Assembly (NCBI GenBank): GCA_017443985.1
Contig: JAFSXR010000060.1
Span: 1 to 64,000 of the forward strand
Direction: 5' to 3'
DNA: 64,000 nt
From: Synergistaceae bacterium
GTDB taxonomy: Bacteria; Synergistota; Synergistia; Synergistales; Aminobacteriaceae
Shown here: positions 33,764 to 42,039 of the stretch, piece after piece
Layout of the letters: the number at the start of each line of letters is the position of its first letter
How positions within the stretch are numbered: the first letter of the stretch is position 1
The notes under the pieces: model-generated
Told to the model about the DNA's origin: nothing
Database searches by the model: none
The model's input: only the letters and a program-made list of their open reading frames with translations
Program-made: the position numbers and the translations under genes

Positions 33764-33807
33764 ATATTGATTATTCTCCAGCATAAACGTAGAGCTATTG
33801 TAAGTTT

Positions 33808-34065
33808 CTACTTACTATCAAATCTATGGTAAGTTGAAGTACTCAAAAGCAACGGGAAGCGCGAAATCGCATGACTTGTCGCTGACGTTATCGCGTCGAG
33901 CCCAAGTTTCTCAAGCTCGCTTGAAGTTTGCCCTGTCTCACCTGCATAAAATTCCGCCCACGTCATATCCGTTGTAGCGTAATAGTCGGCGGCGCAGCTG
34001 ATACTCGATAATGAGAGAATAAAAATAAAAATTACTGTAAAGAAAAACTTTTTACTTTTACCCAT
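33808..34065 (-). pseudogene. short secreted protein, probably truncated remnant
   Basis: 85 residues: signal peptide (FFFTVIFIFILSLSSISCA), then DYYATTDMTWAEFYAGETG and LGLDAITSATSHAISRF. From memory, such a TWAEFYAGE/DAxSSAT N-terminus heads much longer secreted proteins in Synergistota-like genomes; here the frame diverges and stops soon after, next to the AT-rich RiPP island. Ribosome site AAGGAG is intact. It could also be a genuine small secreted protein; I give the remnant reading moderate weight. Confidence 0.5.
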
Positions 34066-34163
34066 ATAAAATTACATCTCCTTATAAAAATTTGTTAGAG
34101 AATTAAAACATAAAAAGTTTGTGGGGTCAAATAAAATTTTCTTGATAATTTTTATTTTTTAAT

Positions 34164-35876
34164 TTAATGTGAAAGTAAATGAGCGAGCATTTGTCCGACT
34201 AGGGGAGCCGCAACGCTGCTTCCGTGCTTACCTGCCTCGACGACCGCGACGGCCGCATATTTAGGGTCGTCAACGGGAGCGTAGCCTGCGAACAAAGCGT
34301 GGTCATCGCCGTGAGAATTTAGAGCCGTTCCCGTCTTTCCTGCAACGCTGACACCGAAACGCCCTGCCCTTGAGCCCGTTCCGCGACTGACAACGTAATC
34401 AAGACCCTTTTGAACGATCGCTAATTTTTCTTTATTTATTCCTATGTCTTCGGGAAGTTTATAGCCTTTTTGATTTAAGTGGGGCGTTACCATTTTTCCG
34501 CCGTTAGCTATGCAGGCATATACACGCGCAATTTGCAGCGGTGTCATCAGCACATAGCCCTGACCGATAGAATAATTGACGGTGTCGCCGTTCAGCCAAG
34601 CAGTTTTGAATCGCCGCATCTTCCATTCAGGCCCGGCGATATTTCCTCCGCTTTCTCCGGGAATGTCAATTCCTGTCGGCTCTCCTAAATGAAATTTTCT
34701 TCCCCATTTTATTAATCTGTCAATCCCTGCACGCAAGCCGACCTGATAAAAATAAACGTCGCACGAATGCTGCAACGCTCCGAGAACATTCAAGCCGCCG
34801 TGCCCGGAATGTTTCCAGCATTTGAAGAGATGCGCGCCCATTCGCAAGCCTCCGCGACATGAAATTACTGTTGAAGCTGTTATGACATTTTCTTCAAGAG
34901 CCGCAATCGACATAAACGCCTTAAAAGTACTCGCAGGGGGATAAACTCCGGCCATTGCCCTGTCAAGCATGGGGCGGTCAGGATTATTTATAATTGCGTT
35001 CCATTCGCGGCCGGACACTCCCCAAGTTAAAGGGTTATTATCGTAAACGGGGCTTGATGCCATTGCAAGCACCGCGCCCGTCTTAACGTCAAGAACGACA
35101 ATCGCGCCCTTCTGTCCTCTTAAAAGTTCGACAGCTAATTTCTGCGCGCCCATGTCCAACGTTAAATAAATATCCTCGCCCTTAACCGCCGGAGATTCGT
35201 CAATAGTCCTGACTTTTCGTCCGCGTGCGTCAACTTCAAGAGACTCTTGGCCCGGCTGCCCCCTTAAAATTTCTTCGTATGAACGTTCTATTCCCGACTT
35301 GCCTATTAAATCTCCTGCCATGTAGCCGTCTTCTGTCCGTGCTTCTAATTCTTTCTCTGAAATTTCGCTGACGTAGCCCAAAATATTTGCGGCCATGCTC
35401 CCGGCCGGATACGTTCTGCGCCACACGCTTAACGGGAATAATTCGTGAGGAAATTCGTAATCGGCTACTAACTCCGCCATCTGCGGCATGGTCAGGTTAG
35501 GAACGATCTTCATTACGCGGTAAGGAGCCATTCTCTGTTGTTTTATGGTCTTTTCTAAATCCGGGACTGTTATCGGTATTCCGTGCCGTCTCAATATTTT
35601 GCTAAGGTGTTCAAGTTTTTCGGGGGTGTTCAAGTCTAAAGGGTAGCCCATAATATTAAATGTAGTGTCATTGATCGCCAGCGGCAGTCCGTTGCGGTCA
35701 AAAATTTCTCCGCGAGGCGCGGGCGTTCTTATCATTCTGAGCCTGTTGTTGTGGGCAAGCCGGATATATTTGTCGCCCTGAGCCACCTGACATAAATACA
35801 AGCCCCCTATGAGAATTAATATTGAGAGCGTTATTAAGTATAAAAATAATTTTAATCTTTCGTCTATGACTTCCAT
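34164..35876 (-). CDS. mrdA: penicillin-binding protein 2 (cell elongation transpeptidase)
   Basis: Class B PBP for the elongasome. N-terminal membrane anchor (LFLYLITLSILILIGGLYL), pedestal domain with RTPAPRGEIFDRNG, YPAGSMAANILGYV and GKSGIERSYEEILRG, then transpeptidase motifs: SxxK in PPASTFKAF, SxD in HSCDVYFYQ, and KTG in AGKTGTALNS. 570 aa. The typical partners mreBCD and rodA are not adjacent. No ribosome site before ATG 35876, and a TGCTATAAT promoter ends 8 nt upstream, so the transcript may be leaderless. Confidence 0.95.
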   Translation of the reverse strand: MEVIDERLKLFLYLITLSILILIGGLYLCQVAQGDKYIRLAHNNRLRMIRTPAPRGEIFDRNGLPLAINDTTFNIMGYPLDLNTPEKLEHLSKILRRHGIPITVPDLEKTIKQQRMAPYRVMKIVPNLTMPQMAELVADYEFPHELFPLSVWRRTYPAGSMAANILGYVSEISEKELEARTEDGYMAGDLIGKSGIERSYEEILRGQPGQESLEVDARGRKVRTIDESPAVKGEDIYLTLDMGAQKLAVELLRGQKGAIVVLDVKTGAVLAMASSPVYDNNPLTWGVSGREWNAIINNPDRPMLDRAMAGVYPPASTFKAFMSIAALEENVITASTVISCRGGLRMGAHLFKCWKHSGHGGLNVLGALQHSCDVYFYQVGLRAGIDRLIKWGRKFHLGEPTGIDIPGESGGNIAGPEWKMRRFKTAWLNGDTVNYSIGQGYVLMTPLQIARVYACIANGGKMVTPHLNQKGYKLPEDIGINKEKLAIVQKGLDYVVSRGTGSRAGRFGVSVAGKTGTALNSHGDDHALFAGYAPVDDPKYAAVAVVEAGKHGSSVAAPLVGQMLAHLLSH

Positions 35877-35884
35877 AAAAAGGC

Positions 35885-35893
35885 ATTATAGCA
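35885..35893 (-). promoter_or_regulatory. mrdA: extended -10 of mrdA
   Basis: TGCTATAAT on the minus strand, its last base 8 nt from the ATG; predicted start within 1-3 nt of the initiation codon. Confidence 0.55.
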
Positions 35894-35901
35894 TTTTGAG
35901 C

Positions 35902-35932
35902 AGGTAGGAGTTAGGAGGTAGGAGGTAGGAAG
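35902..35932. repeat. heptanucleotide repeat array, locus 6
   Basis: AGGT AGGAGTT AGGAGGT AGGAGGT AGGAAG, upstream of mrdA. Confidence 0.85.
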
Positions 35933-35937
35933 TTTTT

Positions 35938-36082
35938 TATGCGGTCCCGGAAAATTTTGAAGAGGCAGAAATTTTTTTGACACGCCCGAAAAATTTTGCG
36001 ACTCTATTTTTTTAATTTGCTCTGTGAAATTTTGTGAAAGCTAAAAAATTTTGAAGTCTTTGTAGTCCCCATTGTAGTCCCC
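35938..36082 (-). repeat. AT-rich element, copy C (upstream of mrdA)
   Basis: On the minus strand shows GACTACAATGGGGACTACA, then AAAATAGAGTC(G)CAAAATTTTT, then GCCTCTTCAAAATTTT. Blocks and order match copy A near hisZ; more divergent than copy B. Oriented toward mrdA. Confidence 0.5.
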
Positions 36083-36187
36083 AAAAATAATTTCCTCATG
36101 AAATTTTTTTGACTTTAATTTTTTTTGAATAGAATAAAAATATTCTAGCACGAAATTTTTTCACTGCCTCGCTCTTAATTCACAAAA

Positions 36188-36196
36188 TGCTATAAT
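36188..36196 (+). promoter_or_regulatory. extended -10 of the nucleoside kinase gene
   Basis: TGCTATAAT, 38 nt before the ATG at 36235. Confidence 0.55.
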
Positions 36197-36234
36197 CTCG
36201 AATAGATTTTATTTTTTTATAAGGAGTTTAATTA

Positions 36235-37914
36235 ATGGCATTTACAGTCTGCGTATTAACGCCGGCAGCTAAAAGAGATACTTACGTCGCAAGTTACATA
36301 GCAGGAGAAACTCCCGTAACGGGCCACGATGTTATGAGCGAAATGATAACGAAGCACGACATGCCCCAGCGAAGAGTTATAGCGTGGTTCGTGAATAATT
36401 ATACCCGTCCGCTTGACTGGATCGTTGACGAGGACGCAACGGTCGAATTTATACCGACGACTTCTCCGACGGGACAAAGAATTTATAAAAGGTCTTTAGG
36501 TTTTATTTTAACGATAGCGTGTGCGCGTGTGCTTGGGAAAAAAGCAATTTTGCGCCACTCGATCGCCGAGAGCAATTACTGGGAATTTGAGGACAGAGCA
36601 GTAACTCAAGCCGACATAGATAAAATAAAACTCGAAATGAATGAAATAATCCGGCGCGATTCGCCCATAGTCCGGGAAATTTTAACGATAGACAAGGCCC
36701 GGAGAGTTTTTCAGCGTCAGGGCGAGCCCGAAATAGCAGAGCTTTTTGTCCGCGCTAATCTTGACCCCGTTGAAGTCTACCGCTGCGGAGAACGCTACGG
36801 ATATTTTTGCGGCGGGCCTCTGGCATCATCAACGGGAATTTTGAGAATGTTCGACATAATTTTATACGAGCAGGGAATGCTGTTGAGATCTCCTAATTCA
36901 GAATCGCCCGAAGAAATTCCTGAATTAAAACTTGAGCCCTCAATGGGAAAAATATTTTTTGACTATGCCCACTGGCTTCAAATTCTTGACTTAAATTACT
37001 TAAATAAACTTCATCACAGAGTTACTGAAGGAAGGATACAGGAGCTGATATTAATTGCCGAAGCTTTCCACTCGCAGAGGCTTGGAAATATCGCCGAAGA
37101 CATAGCCTCGCGGCCTGTTAATTTCGTAACGATTGCAGGGCCTTCGGGGTCGGGCAAGACAACTTTTTCAGAAAGATTAAAAGTTCAGCTGATGGTCTGC
37201 GGAAAAACGCCGGTAACTCTGCCGCTTGATAATTATTTCAAAGAACGCGAGGACTCTCCGAGAGACGAGACCGGCGAATACGATTACGAACGCCTTGACG
37301 CGCTCGACTTGGATCTGCTCGAAGATAATTTAGTCAGAATGTTGGCCGGCGAAGAAGTTATAACTCCCGTTTATAATTTTATAAAGGGCATGAAAGAACC
37401 GGGCAAAGTCATAAAATTAAAGCCCTCCGATGTTCTTATAATGGAGGGTATTCACGGACTGAACGACAGAATTTTAGCAATGCTCCCGGACGACAAACGC
37501 TACGGAATTTTTGTGTCGCCCTTGACGGGAATTTGCATTGACCCTCACAACAGGACGAGTACCGGCGACAACAGATTACTGCGCCGAATAATCCGCGATT
37601 ACAGGACGAGAGGCAAGAGTGCGCAGGTTACTTTAGAAGTTTATCCGAAAGTCATAAGGGGCGCGAAAAAATATATTTTCCCCTACAGAAGCAGAGCCAA
37701 CGCGATTTTTAATTCAGCACTGCCGTACGAACTCGGAGTCTTGAAACCGTACGTCGAGCCTTTATTGCATACCGTCGATGAAAATTCTTCGGTGTTCAGC
37801 GAGGCTTTGAGGCTGTTAAATATTCTGCGCTTCGTCCCGGCTTTGAACAATGACGGAATACCTAATAATTCAGTCATTCGTGAATTTATAGGCGGAAGCT
37901 GTCTTGACGTTTAG
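36235..37914 (+). CDS. nucleoside (uridine) kinase with ThrRS-like N-terminal region
   Basis: P-loop kinase domain in the second half: IAGPSGSGKTTFSERLK (Walker A), PLDNYFKERED and IMEGIHGLND match uridine kinase/phosphoribulokinase families. The N-terminal 280 residues resemble the TGS/second-additional-domain region of threonyl-tRNA synthetase found in the long bacterial nucleoside kinases of this type (559 aa). It probably phosphorylates uridine or another nucleoside; the N-terminal domain's role is unknown. AAGGAG lies 10 nt before the ATG. Confidence 0.88.
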   Translation: MAFTVCVLTPAAKRDTYVASYIAGETPVTGHDVMSEMITKHDMPQRRVIAWFVNNYTRPLDWIVDEDATVEFIPTTSPTGQRIYKRSLGFILTIACARVLGKKAILRHSIAESNYWEFEDRAVTQADIDKIKLEMNEIIRRDSPIVREILTIDKARRVFQRQGEPEIAELFVRANLDPVEVYRCGERYGYFCGGPLASSTGILRMFDIILYEQGMLLRSPNSESPEEIPELKLEPSMGKIFFDYAHWLQILDLNYLNKLHHRVTEGRIQELILIAEAFHSQRLGNIAEDIASRPVNFVTIAGPSGSGKTTFSERLKVQLMVCGKTPVTLPLDNYFKEREDSPRDETGEYDYERLDALDLDLLEDNLVRMLAGEEVITPVYNFIKGMKEPGKVIKLKPSDVLIMEGIHGLNDRILAMLPDDKRYGIFVSPLTGICIDPHNRTSTGDNRLLRRIIRDYRTRGKSAQVTLEVYPKVIRGAKKYIFPYRSRANAIFNSALPYELGVLKPYVEPLLHTVDENSSVFSEALRLLNILRFVPALNNDGIPNNSVIREFIGGSCLDV

Positions 37915-37925
37915 GAGTTAGGGAT
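37912..37925. repeat. short heptad repeat (two units), locus 7
   Basis: TTAGGAG TTAGGGA directly after the kinase stop. Confidence 0.5.
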
Positions 37926-37995
37926 TTTACATTCAATAAATTCTAGATTAAAATAATCGGAATGAATTTTTTTAAGAAAGGTGAGATTCAATATT

Positions 37996-38925
37996 ATGGT
38001 AACTAAAAAAACTTTTCGCTTTGTCGTTGCAGTGTTGATGCTTTGCGCGTTAATGTCTTCGTGTGCTTTCGCTGCGTTAGCTCCCAGAGCAATTCATGGC
38101 GGCGTTTTAGGCTATCTTGGGACAACTGAAGACGAATTTCAGGCTGCCGTTGATAATTTCAGCAGAATGTTGCCTGCGTTCTCTTTCGGCTTAAATAATA
38201 GTCCTTTAGCTCAGGAGTACGTAGAATTTTTAATAGCGTTCAGAGATCATCGCCACATCATTCATTTTTATGATAATTTGACTTCAATGTTAATGGCTCT
38301 TAACTCCGGGCGCGTTGATGAAATTTCATTGCCTGAAAGCACGGCAAGATACGTTATGAGGAGCGACCCTGCTTACAGGATACTTTTCACGATTCGTATG
38401 CCCTCAGCAATTTCTTTCGGTTTCCGCGCTGAAGACACGGGGCTTTGCGGAGATTTCAGCAAAGTTATCGAAGCCATGAAAGAGGACGGGACTTTGAAAG
38501 CCCTTGAGGAAAAATACATCAATAACGCTGATAAAAATCCTGAGGCAGTTGCCTTTGAAAATTTCGGTGAGGACGCAGGAAAAATAACAATCGCTATTAC
38601 AGGCGACATGCCTCCGATCGATTTCGTAGCTGAAGACGGAAATCCCGCAGGCTATAACACCGCAGTATTATCTGAAATAGGCAAGAGGCTGAAGAAAAAC
38701 ATTAACGTTATAAACATCGAGGCCGGTGCGCGTTCATCAGCTCTCGTTTCAGGAAAAGCCGACGTAATTTTCTGGTATCGTTCGACAAAGGGAATGGACA
38801 TTCCTGAAGAAACCGGCTTCAAGGGAGAAAATCCTCTTAACGCCGCAATAAAAGACTCTACAGAGGGCGTTATTCTTTCAACTCCTTATTACGAGTGGGA
38901 AAGAACTTTAATGCTCACGAAATAA
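37996..38925 (+). CDS. periplasmic solute-binding protein, family 3-like
   Basis: Signal peptide (FVVAVLMLCALMSSCAFA) and two alpha/beta lobes; GKITIAITGDMPPIDFVAEDGNPAGYNTAVLSEIG is the classic family-3 amino-acid binding start, here in the second half of the protein, and the first half has an SBP-like RDHRHIIHFYDN region with LEEKYINN. Start at ATG 37996 because AAAGGTGAG lies upstream; the GTG at 37981 is within it. No ABC permease genes are adjacent, so it may serve a distant transporter or a sensor. Confidence 0.75.
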   Translation: MVTKKTFRFVVAVLMLCALMSSCAFAALAPRAIHGGVLGYLGTTEDEFQAAVDNFSRMLPAFSFGLNNSPLAQEYVEFLIAFRDHRHIIHFYDNLTSMLMALNSGRVDEISLPESTARYVMRSDPAYRILFTIRMPSAISFGFRAEDTGLCGDFSKVIEAMKEDGTLKALEEKYINNADKNPEAVAFENFGEDAGKITIAITGDMPPIDFVAEDGNPAGYNTAVLSEIGKRLKKNINVINIEAGARSSALVSGKADVIFWYRSTKGMDIPEETGFKGENPLNAAIKDSTEGVILSTPYYEWERTLMLTK

Positions 38926-38949
38926 TTTAGCGCATTGAAAATTAATTTT

Positions 38950-38986
38950 AGCGGTGTCGTTTTTTAGCGGCACTGCTATTTTTTTT
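38950..38986 (+). terminator. terminator after the solute-binding protein gene
   Basis: AGCGGTGTCG (38950-38959) pairs with CGGCACTGCT (38968-38977) including two G-U pairs; followed by eight T. Confidence 0.8.
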
Positions 38987-39025
38987 GTAATATAATAAAT
39001 TTTATTCTTTAGGGAGTGAATTTTT

Positions 39026-39970
39026 ATGGATATTGAATATTTACTTTTTCTTCAAAATTTCAGAAACAGCATTAACGACGCTTTGACGCCGTTTATGGAG
39101 GCCATTTCGTTTTTCGCTGTCAACTATATAATTCTTTTGCCTGCGTTTCTTTACTGGTGCATTGATAAAAGAAAAGGTCTCTTTGTTTTTTTTGCGATGA
39201 AAATAAGCCATTTAATTAACGCAGTGGTAAAACTTACGGCCTGCGTGTACCGTCCTTGGATTAGGGACGCGAGAGTCCTTCCGGCCGGAAATGCAATAGA
39301 GACGGCGACGAGCTATTCATTCCCCAGCGGTCATACTATGATGTTAGTTCCCATTTACGGAAGTTTAGCGATCTTCACGAAAAAAAGAAAACTGCTTTGC
39401 TCTTTGTTTATTTTAGCGGCAGTGCTCACAATGTTCTCAAGAAATTATCTCGGAGTTCATACGCCGCAGGACGTTCTAGTCGGCTGTGTGCTGGGAATTT
39501 TGGCAATTTACATTACGAGCCGCGTATTCAAATATATTGAGGCTTACCCTGAAAAAGAAAATAAAGTCATGGCAGTAATATTTATTATAGCTCTCGCAGG
39601 CTTGATCTATGTTAATTTGAAGTCCTATCCGATGGATTACGTCAACGGAAAATTATTAGTTGACCCGAATAAAATGACGATAGACGCATGGGGCGACATA
39701 GGCGGCTTGATGGCTTTAATCGTTATGTACTACATAGAAAAACGCTTCGTGAAATTTTCCGTAACCGGTTTGAACTCAAAAGGCGTTGTGCTCGGCTTAA
39801 TAGGCTTAATTCCTTTGGCCTTTATGATTTACGGGCTGAAGCCGATAATCGTCAGCTTCACTGGAGCGCATTTAGGCCGCATGATTTATGAGACCATGCT
39901 GACATTTTATATCATTGTGCTGTGGCCGGCAGTGTTGAAAATGTTTGCAGGGGGAAAAGAAAAAGTATGA
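39026..39970 (+). CDS. PAP2-family membrane phosphatase
   Basis: Membrane-bound acid phosphatase fold, candidate undecaprenyl-pyrophosphate or lipid phosphatase. The three active-site motifs are KLTACVYRP (KX6RP), YSFPSGHTM (PSGH) and SRNYLGVHTPQDV (SRX5HX3D). About seven membrane segments; a C-terminal extension of three extra helices makes it 314 aa, longer than plain PAP2 proteins. GGGAG is 9 nt before the ATG. Confidence 0.9.
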   Translation: MDIEYLLFLQNFRNSINDALTPFMEAISFFAVNYIILLPAFLYWCIDKRKGLFVFFAMKISHLINAVVKLTACVYRPWIRDARVLPAGNAIETATSYSFPSGHTMMLVPIYGSLAIFTKKRKLLCSLFILAAVLTMFSRNYLGVHTPQDVLVGCVLGILAIYITSRVFKYIEAYPEKENKVMAVIFIIALAGLIYVNLKSYPMDYVNGKLLVDPNKMTIDAWGDIGGLMALIVMYYIEKRFVKFSVTGLNSKGVVLGLIGLIPLAFMIYGLKPIIVSFTGAHLGRMIYETMLTFYIIVLWPAVLKMFAGGKEKV

Positions 39971-40092
39971 TATTATACGGAAAAGCGCAGCTCGTTTCCT
40001 TCCCATAACGGCAGGAATATTCTTGCGGCTTATTGATAATAGATAATACATAGACTAAAAATAAATCTTCGTGCGAAGGAGCAATAAAAATT

Positions 40093-42039
40093 TTGGAAAA
40101 TAATTATATTATAGAGTCAGAAATAGCCGTACTTTTTTTAAGCGTAATTCTTTGCGTATATCTTCAGCTGATTTATTCCGGAACTTCATCAGAAAAGCGC
40201 GGTCTGCTGCGTTATTGTTACATGGCAGCTTTCAGCGGCGTTGTCGATGTAGTTTATTCAATAGTTATGGCAGCGAACGGCGGCTATTCGCTGGAAATAA
40301 AATATTTATGCTCGCTCGCGTGGCAGATTTCAAACTGCGGAGTTTACTTTATGTTCATGCGCTACATTGCAGGCTTCGGCATGAACACTCCGTCAAAAAG
40401 AAAAATGCTTTACGCTCAGAATATCGCACTCGGAATTTATTTTTATCTTCAATTAATAGGACTTTTCACCGGCGCAAATCTTTCAATTTCTCCCGACCGC
40501 TCCGGGCTTTCAACAGGTGCCTTATATGATCTCCTCAGCAAGGGTTTTTTAGCAATATGGTCCGCGTGGACATGGAGCGAGCTTTACATATACCGCAGAG
40601 CCTTCACAAACGGTCAGATGTGGGCCTTAGTCATAAATCTGATCGTGTCGTGGGGCATTCAATTTGCGCAGTCTCAATTCTTCCCGGAAATTCCTGTTAA
40701 TTTCATAATAATTTCGGTTAATTTATATTATTACTTCTTCCTTCTTGAGACACCGGCTTACAGAGAACTTGAAAAAACCCTATCGAGGCTCCGCAAGGCT
40801 AAAGAAATCGCCGACGAGGCCAACGAGACAGCTATAGCGGCTGACGCGGCGAAGAGCGAATTTTTAGCGAACATGTCCCACGAAATCCGAACGCCTCTGA
40901 CAACGATTTTAGGAATGGACGAGGTAATTTTGCGTAAATACGAGGCCGGCCCGATTTATGAATACGCAAGAGACATTCAAAGCGCAGGAAATACTTTGCT
41001 TCACATTATCAACGATATTTTAGACTTTTCAAAAATCGAATCGGGACAGCTTGAATTAGCATCAAGAAATTATGATTTAGGCCAGGTCCTCAGGGACGTG
41101 GACAACATGATAAAAATCAGAGCCGAGCAGAAAGGCCTGAAGTATATAACACAGATTGACGACTCTTTGCCTGATGAACTCTTCGGCGACAGAATACGAG
41201 TTCATCAAATAATGGTAAATATTCTCAACAACGCCGTAAAATATACTAAAAAAGGCAGCGTAAAATTTGTTTTAACCGGCGTAAAAGGCGATGACCCTTC
41301 ATCAATCGTTCTGCATATCACTGTAACTGATACGGGAATTGGCATTCATGCGGAGGATATTCCAAAATTATTCAAGTCGTTCAGCAGGATCGACGCGAAA
41401 GAAACGCACAATATAGAGGGCACCGGGCTCGGCCTTGCGATAACGGGGCGGCTTATTGAGCTTATGGGCGGAAGCGTTGAGGTAACTTCGACTTACGGCA
41501 GTGGCTCGACGTTCCATGTAGTAATTCCGCAGAAGATAGTCGGCACAAAAACTATCAGGGATTACGAGCTTGAGGCCACTCACAAAAAGAAAGAGGCGCG
41601 GAAAATCTTAAAAGCACCTAGCGCACGTGTTTTAATCGTCGATGACAACGACATGAACAGAATAGTTTTGAGGTCGTTAATGAAAGAAACTGAAGTAAAA
41701 ATCGATGATGCTGAGGGCGGCGAGCAGTGTCTTGAAAAGATAAAGAAAAATTCATACGATGTAATTTTAATGGATTACATGATGCCGAGAATGGACGGCA
41801 AAGAGACATTAGCTCACATAAAGGAAATGCCCGACGCGCCCGGAGCAAAAGCAAAAGTTATCGTCTGCACCGCAAACGCGCTTGTTGGTGTAAGAGCTGA
41901 ATTATTGTCAGCAGGTTTTGATGATTTTCTAAGTAAGCCTGTGAACGGCGCGGAGCTTGAAGAAATGCTAATAAAATATATTCCTCCCGAAAAAATTACT
42001 CAAGGGGGGGTACAGATAGATGCTGACGTACGGATATAA
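40093..42039 (+). CDS. hybrid sensor histidine kinase with membrane sensor and receiver
   Basis: About seven membrane segments (1-220), a short coiled coil, HisKA with NMSHEIRTPLTTILGMDE (phospho-His H263), HATPase (NILNNAVKYTKKG, DTGIGI, GTGLGLAI, GSGSTF), and a C-terminal receiver (VLIVDDNDMNR, phospho-Asp in LMDYMMP). Lacks an HPt domain. Start is a TTG at 40093, 12 nt after GGAG, with a CTTC/GAAG hairpin around the ribosome site. Overlaps the next kinase gene by 20 nt; the two are paralogues. Confidence 0.9.
   Translation: MENNYIIESEIAVLFLSVILCVYLQLIYSGTSSEKRGLLRYCYMAAFSGVVDVVYSIVMAANGGYSLEIKYLCSLAWQISNCGVYFMFMRYIAGFGMNTPSKRKMLYAQNIALGIYFYLQLIGLFTGANLSISPDRSGLSTGALYDLLSKGFLAIWSAWTWSELYIYRRAFTNGQMWALVINLIVSWGIQFAQSQFFPEIPVNFIIISVNLYYYFFLLETPAYRELEKTLSRLRKAKEIADEANETAIAADAAKSEFLANMSHEIRTPLTTILGMDEVILRKYEAGPIYEYARDIQSAGNTLLHIINDILDFSKIESGQLELASRNYDLGQVLRDVDNMIKIRAEQKGLKYITQIDDSLPDELFGDRIRVHQIMVNILNNAVKYTKKGSVKFVLTGVKGDDPSSIVLHITVTDTGIGIHAEDIPKLFKSFSRIDAKETHNIEGTGLGLAITGRLIELMGGSVEVTSTYGSGSTFHVVIPQKIVGTKTIRDYELEATHKKKEARKILKAPSARVLIVDDNDMNRIVLRSLMKETEVKIDDAEGGEQCLEKIKKNSYDVILMDYMMPRMDGKETLAHIKEMPDAPGAKAKVIVCTANALVGVRAELLSAGFDDFLSKPVNGAELEEMLIKYIPPEKITQGGVQIDADVRI

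Larger units (their letters stand above)
35877..36234. other. 358-nt divergent intergenic region
   Basis: Between mrdA (minus) and the nucleoside kinase gene (plus). Holds the mrdA promoter, heptad array locus 6, element copy C, a direct repeat TGTAGTCCCC (36061-36070 and 36073-36082), and the kinase promoter at 36188. No additional gene seen. Confidence 0.7.
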
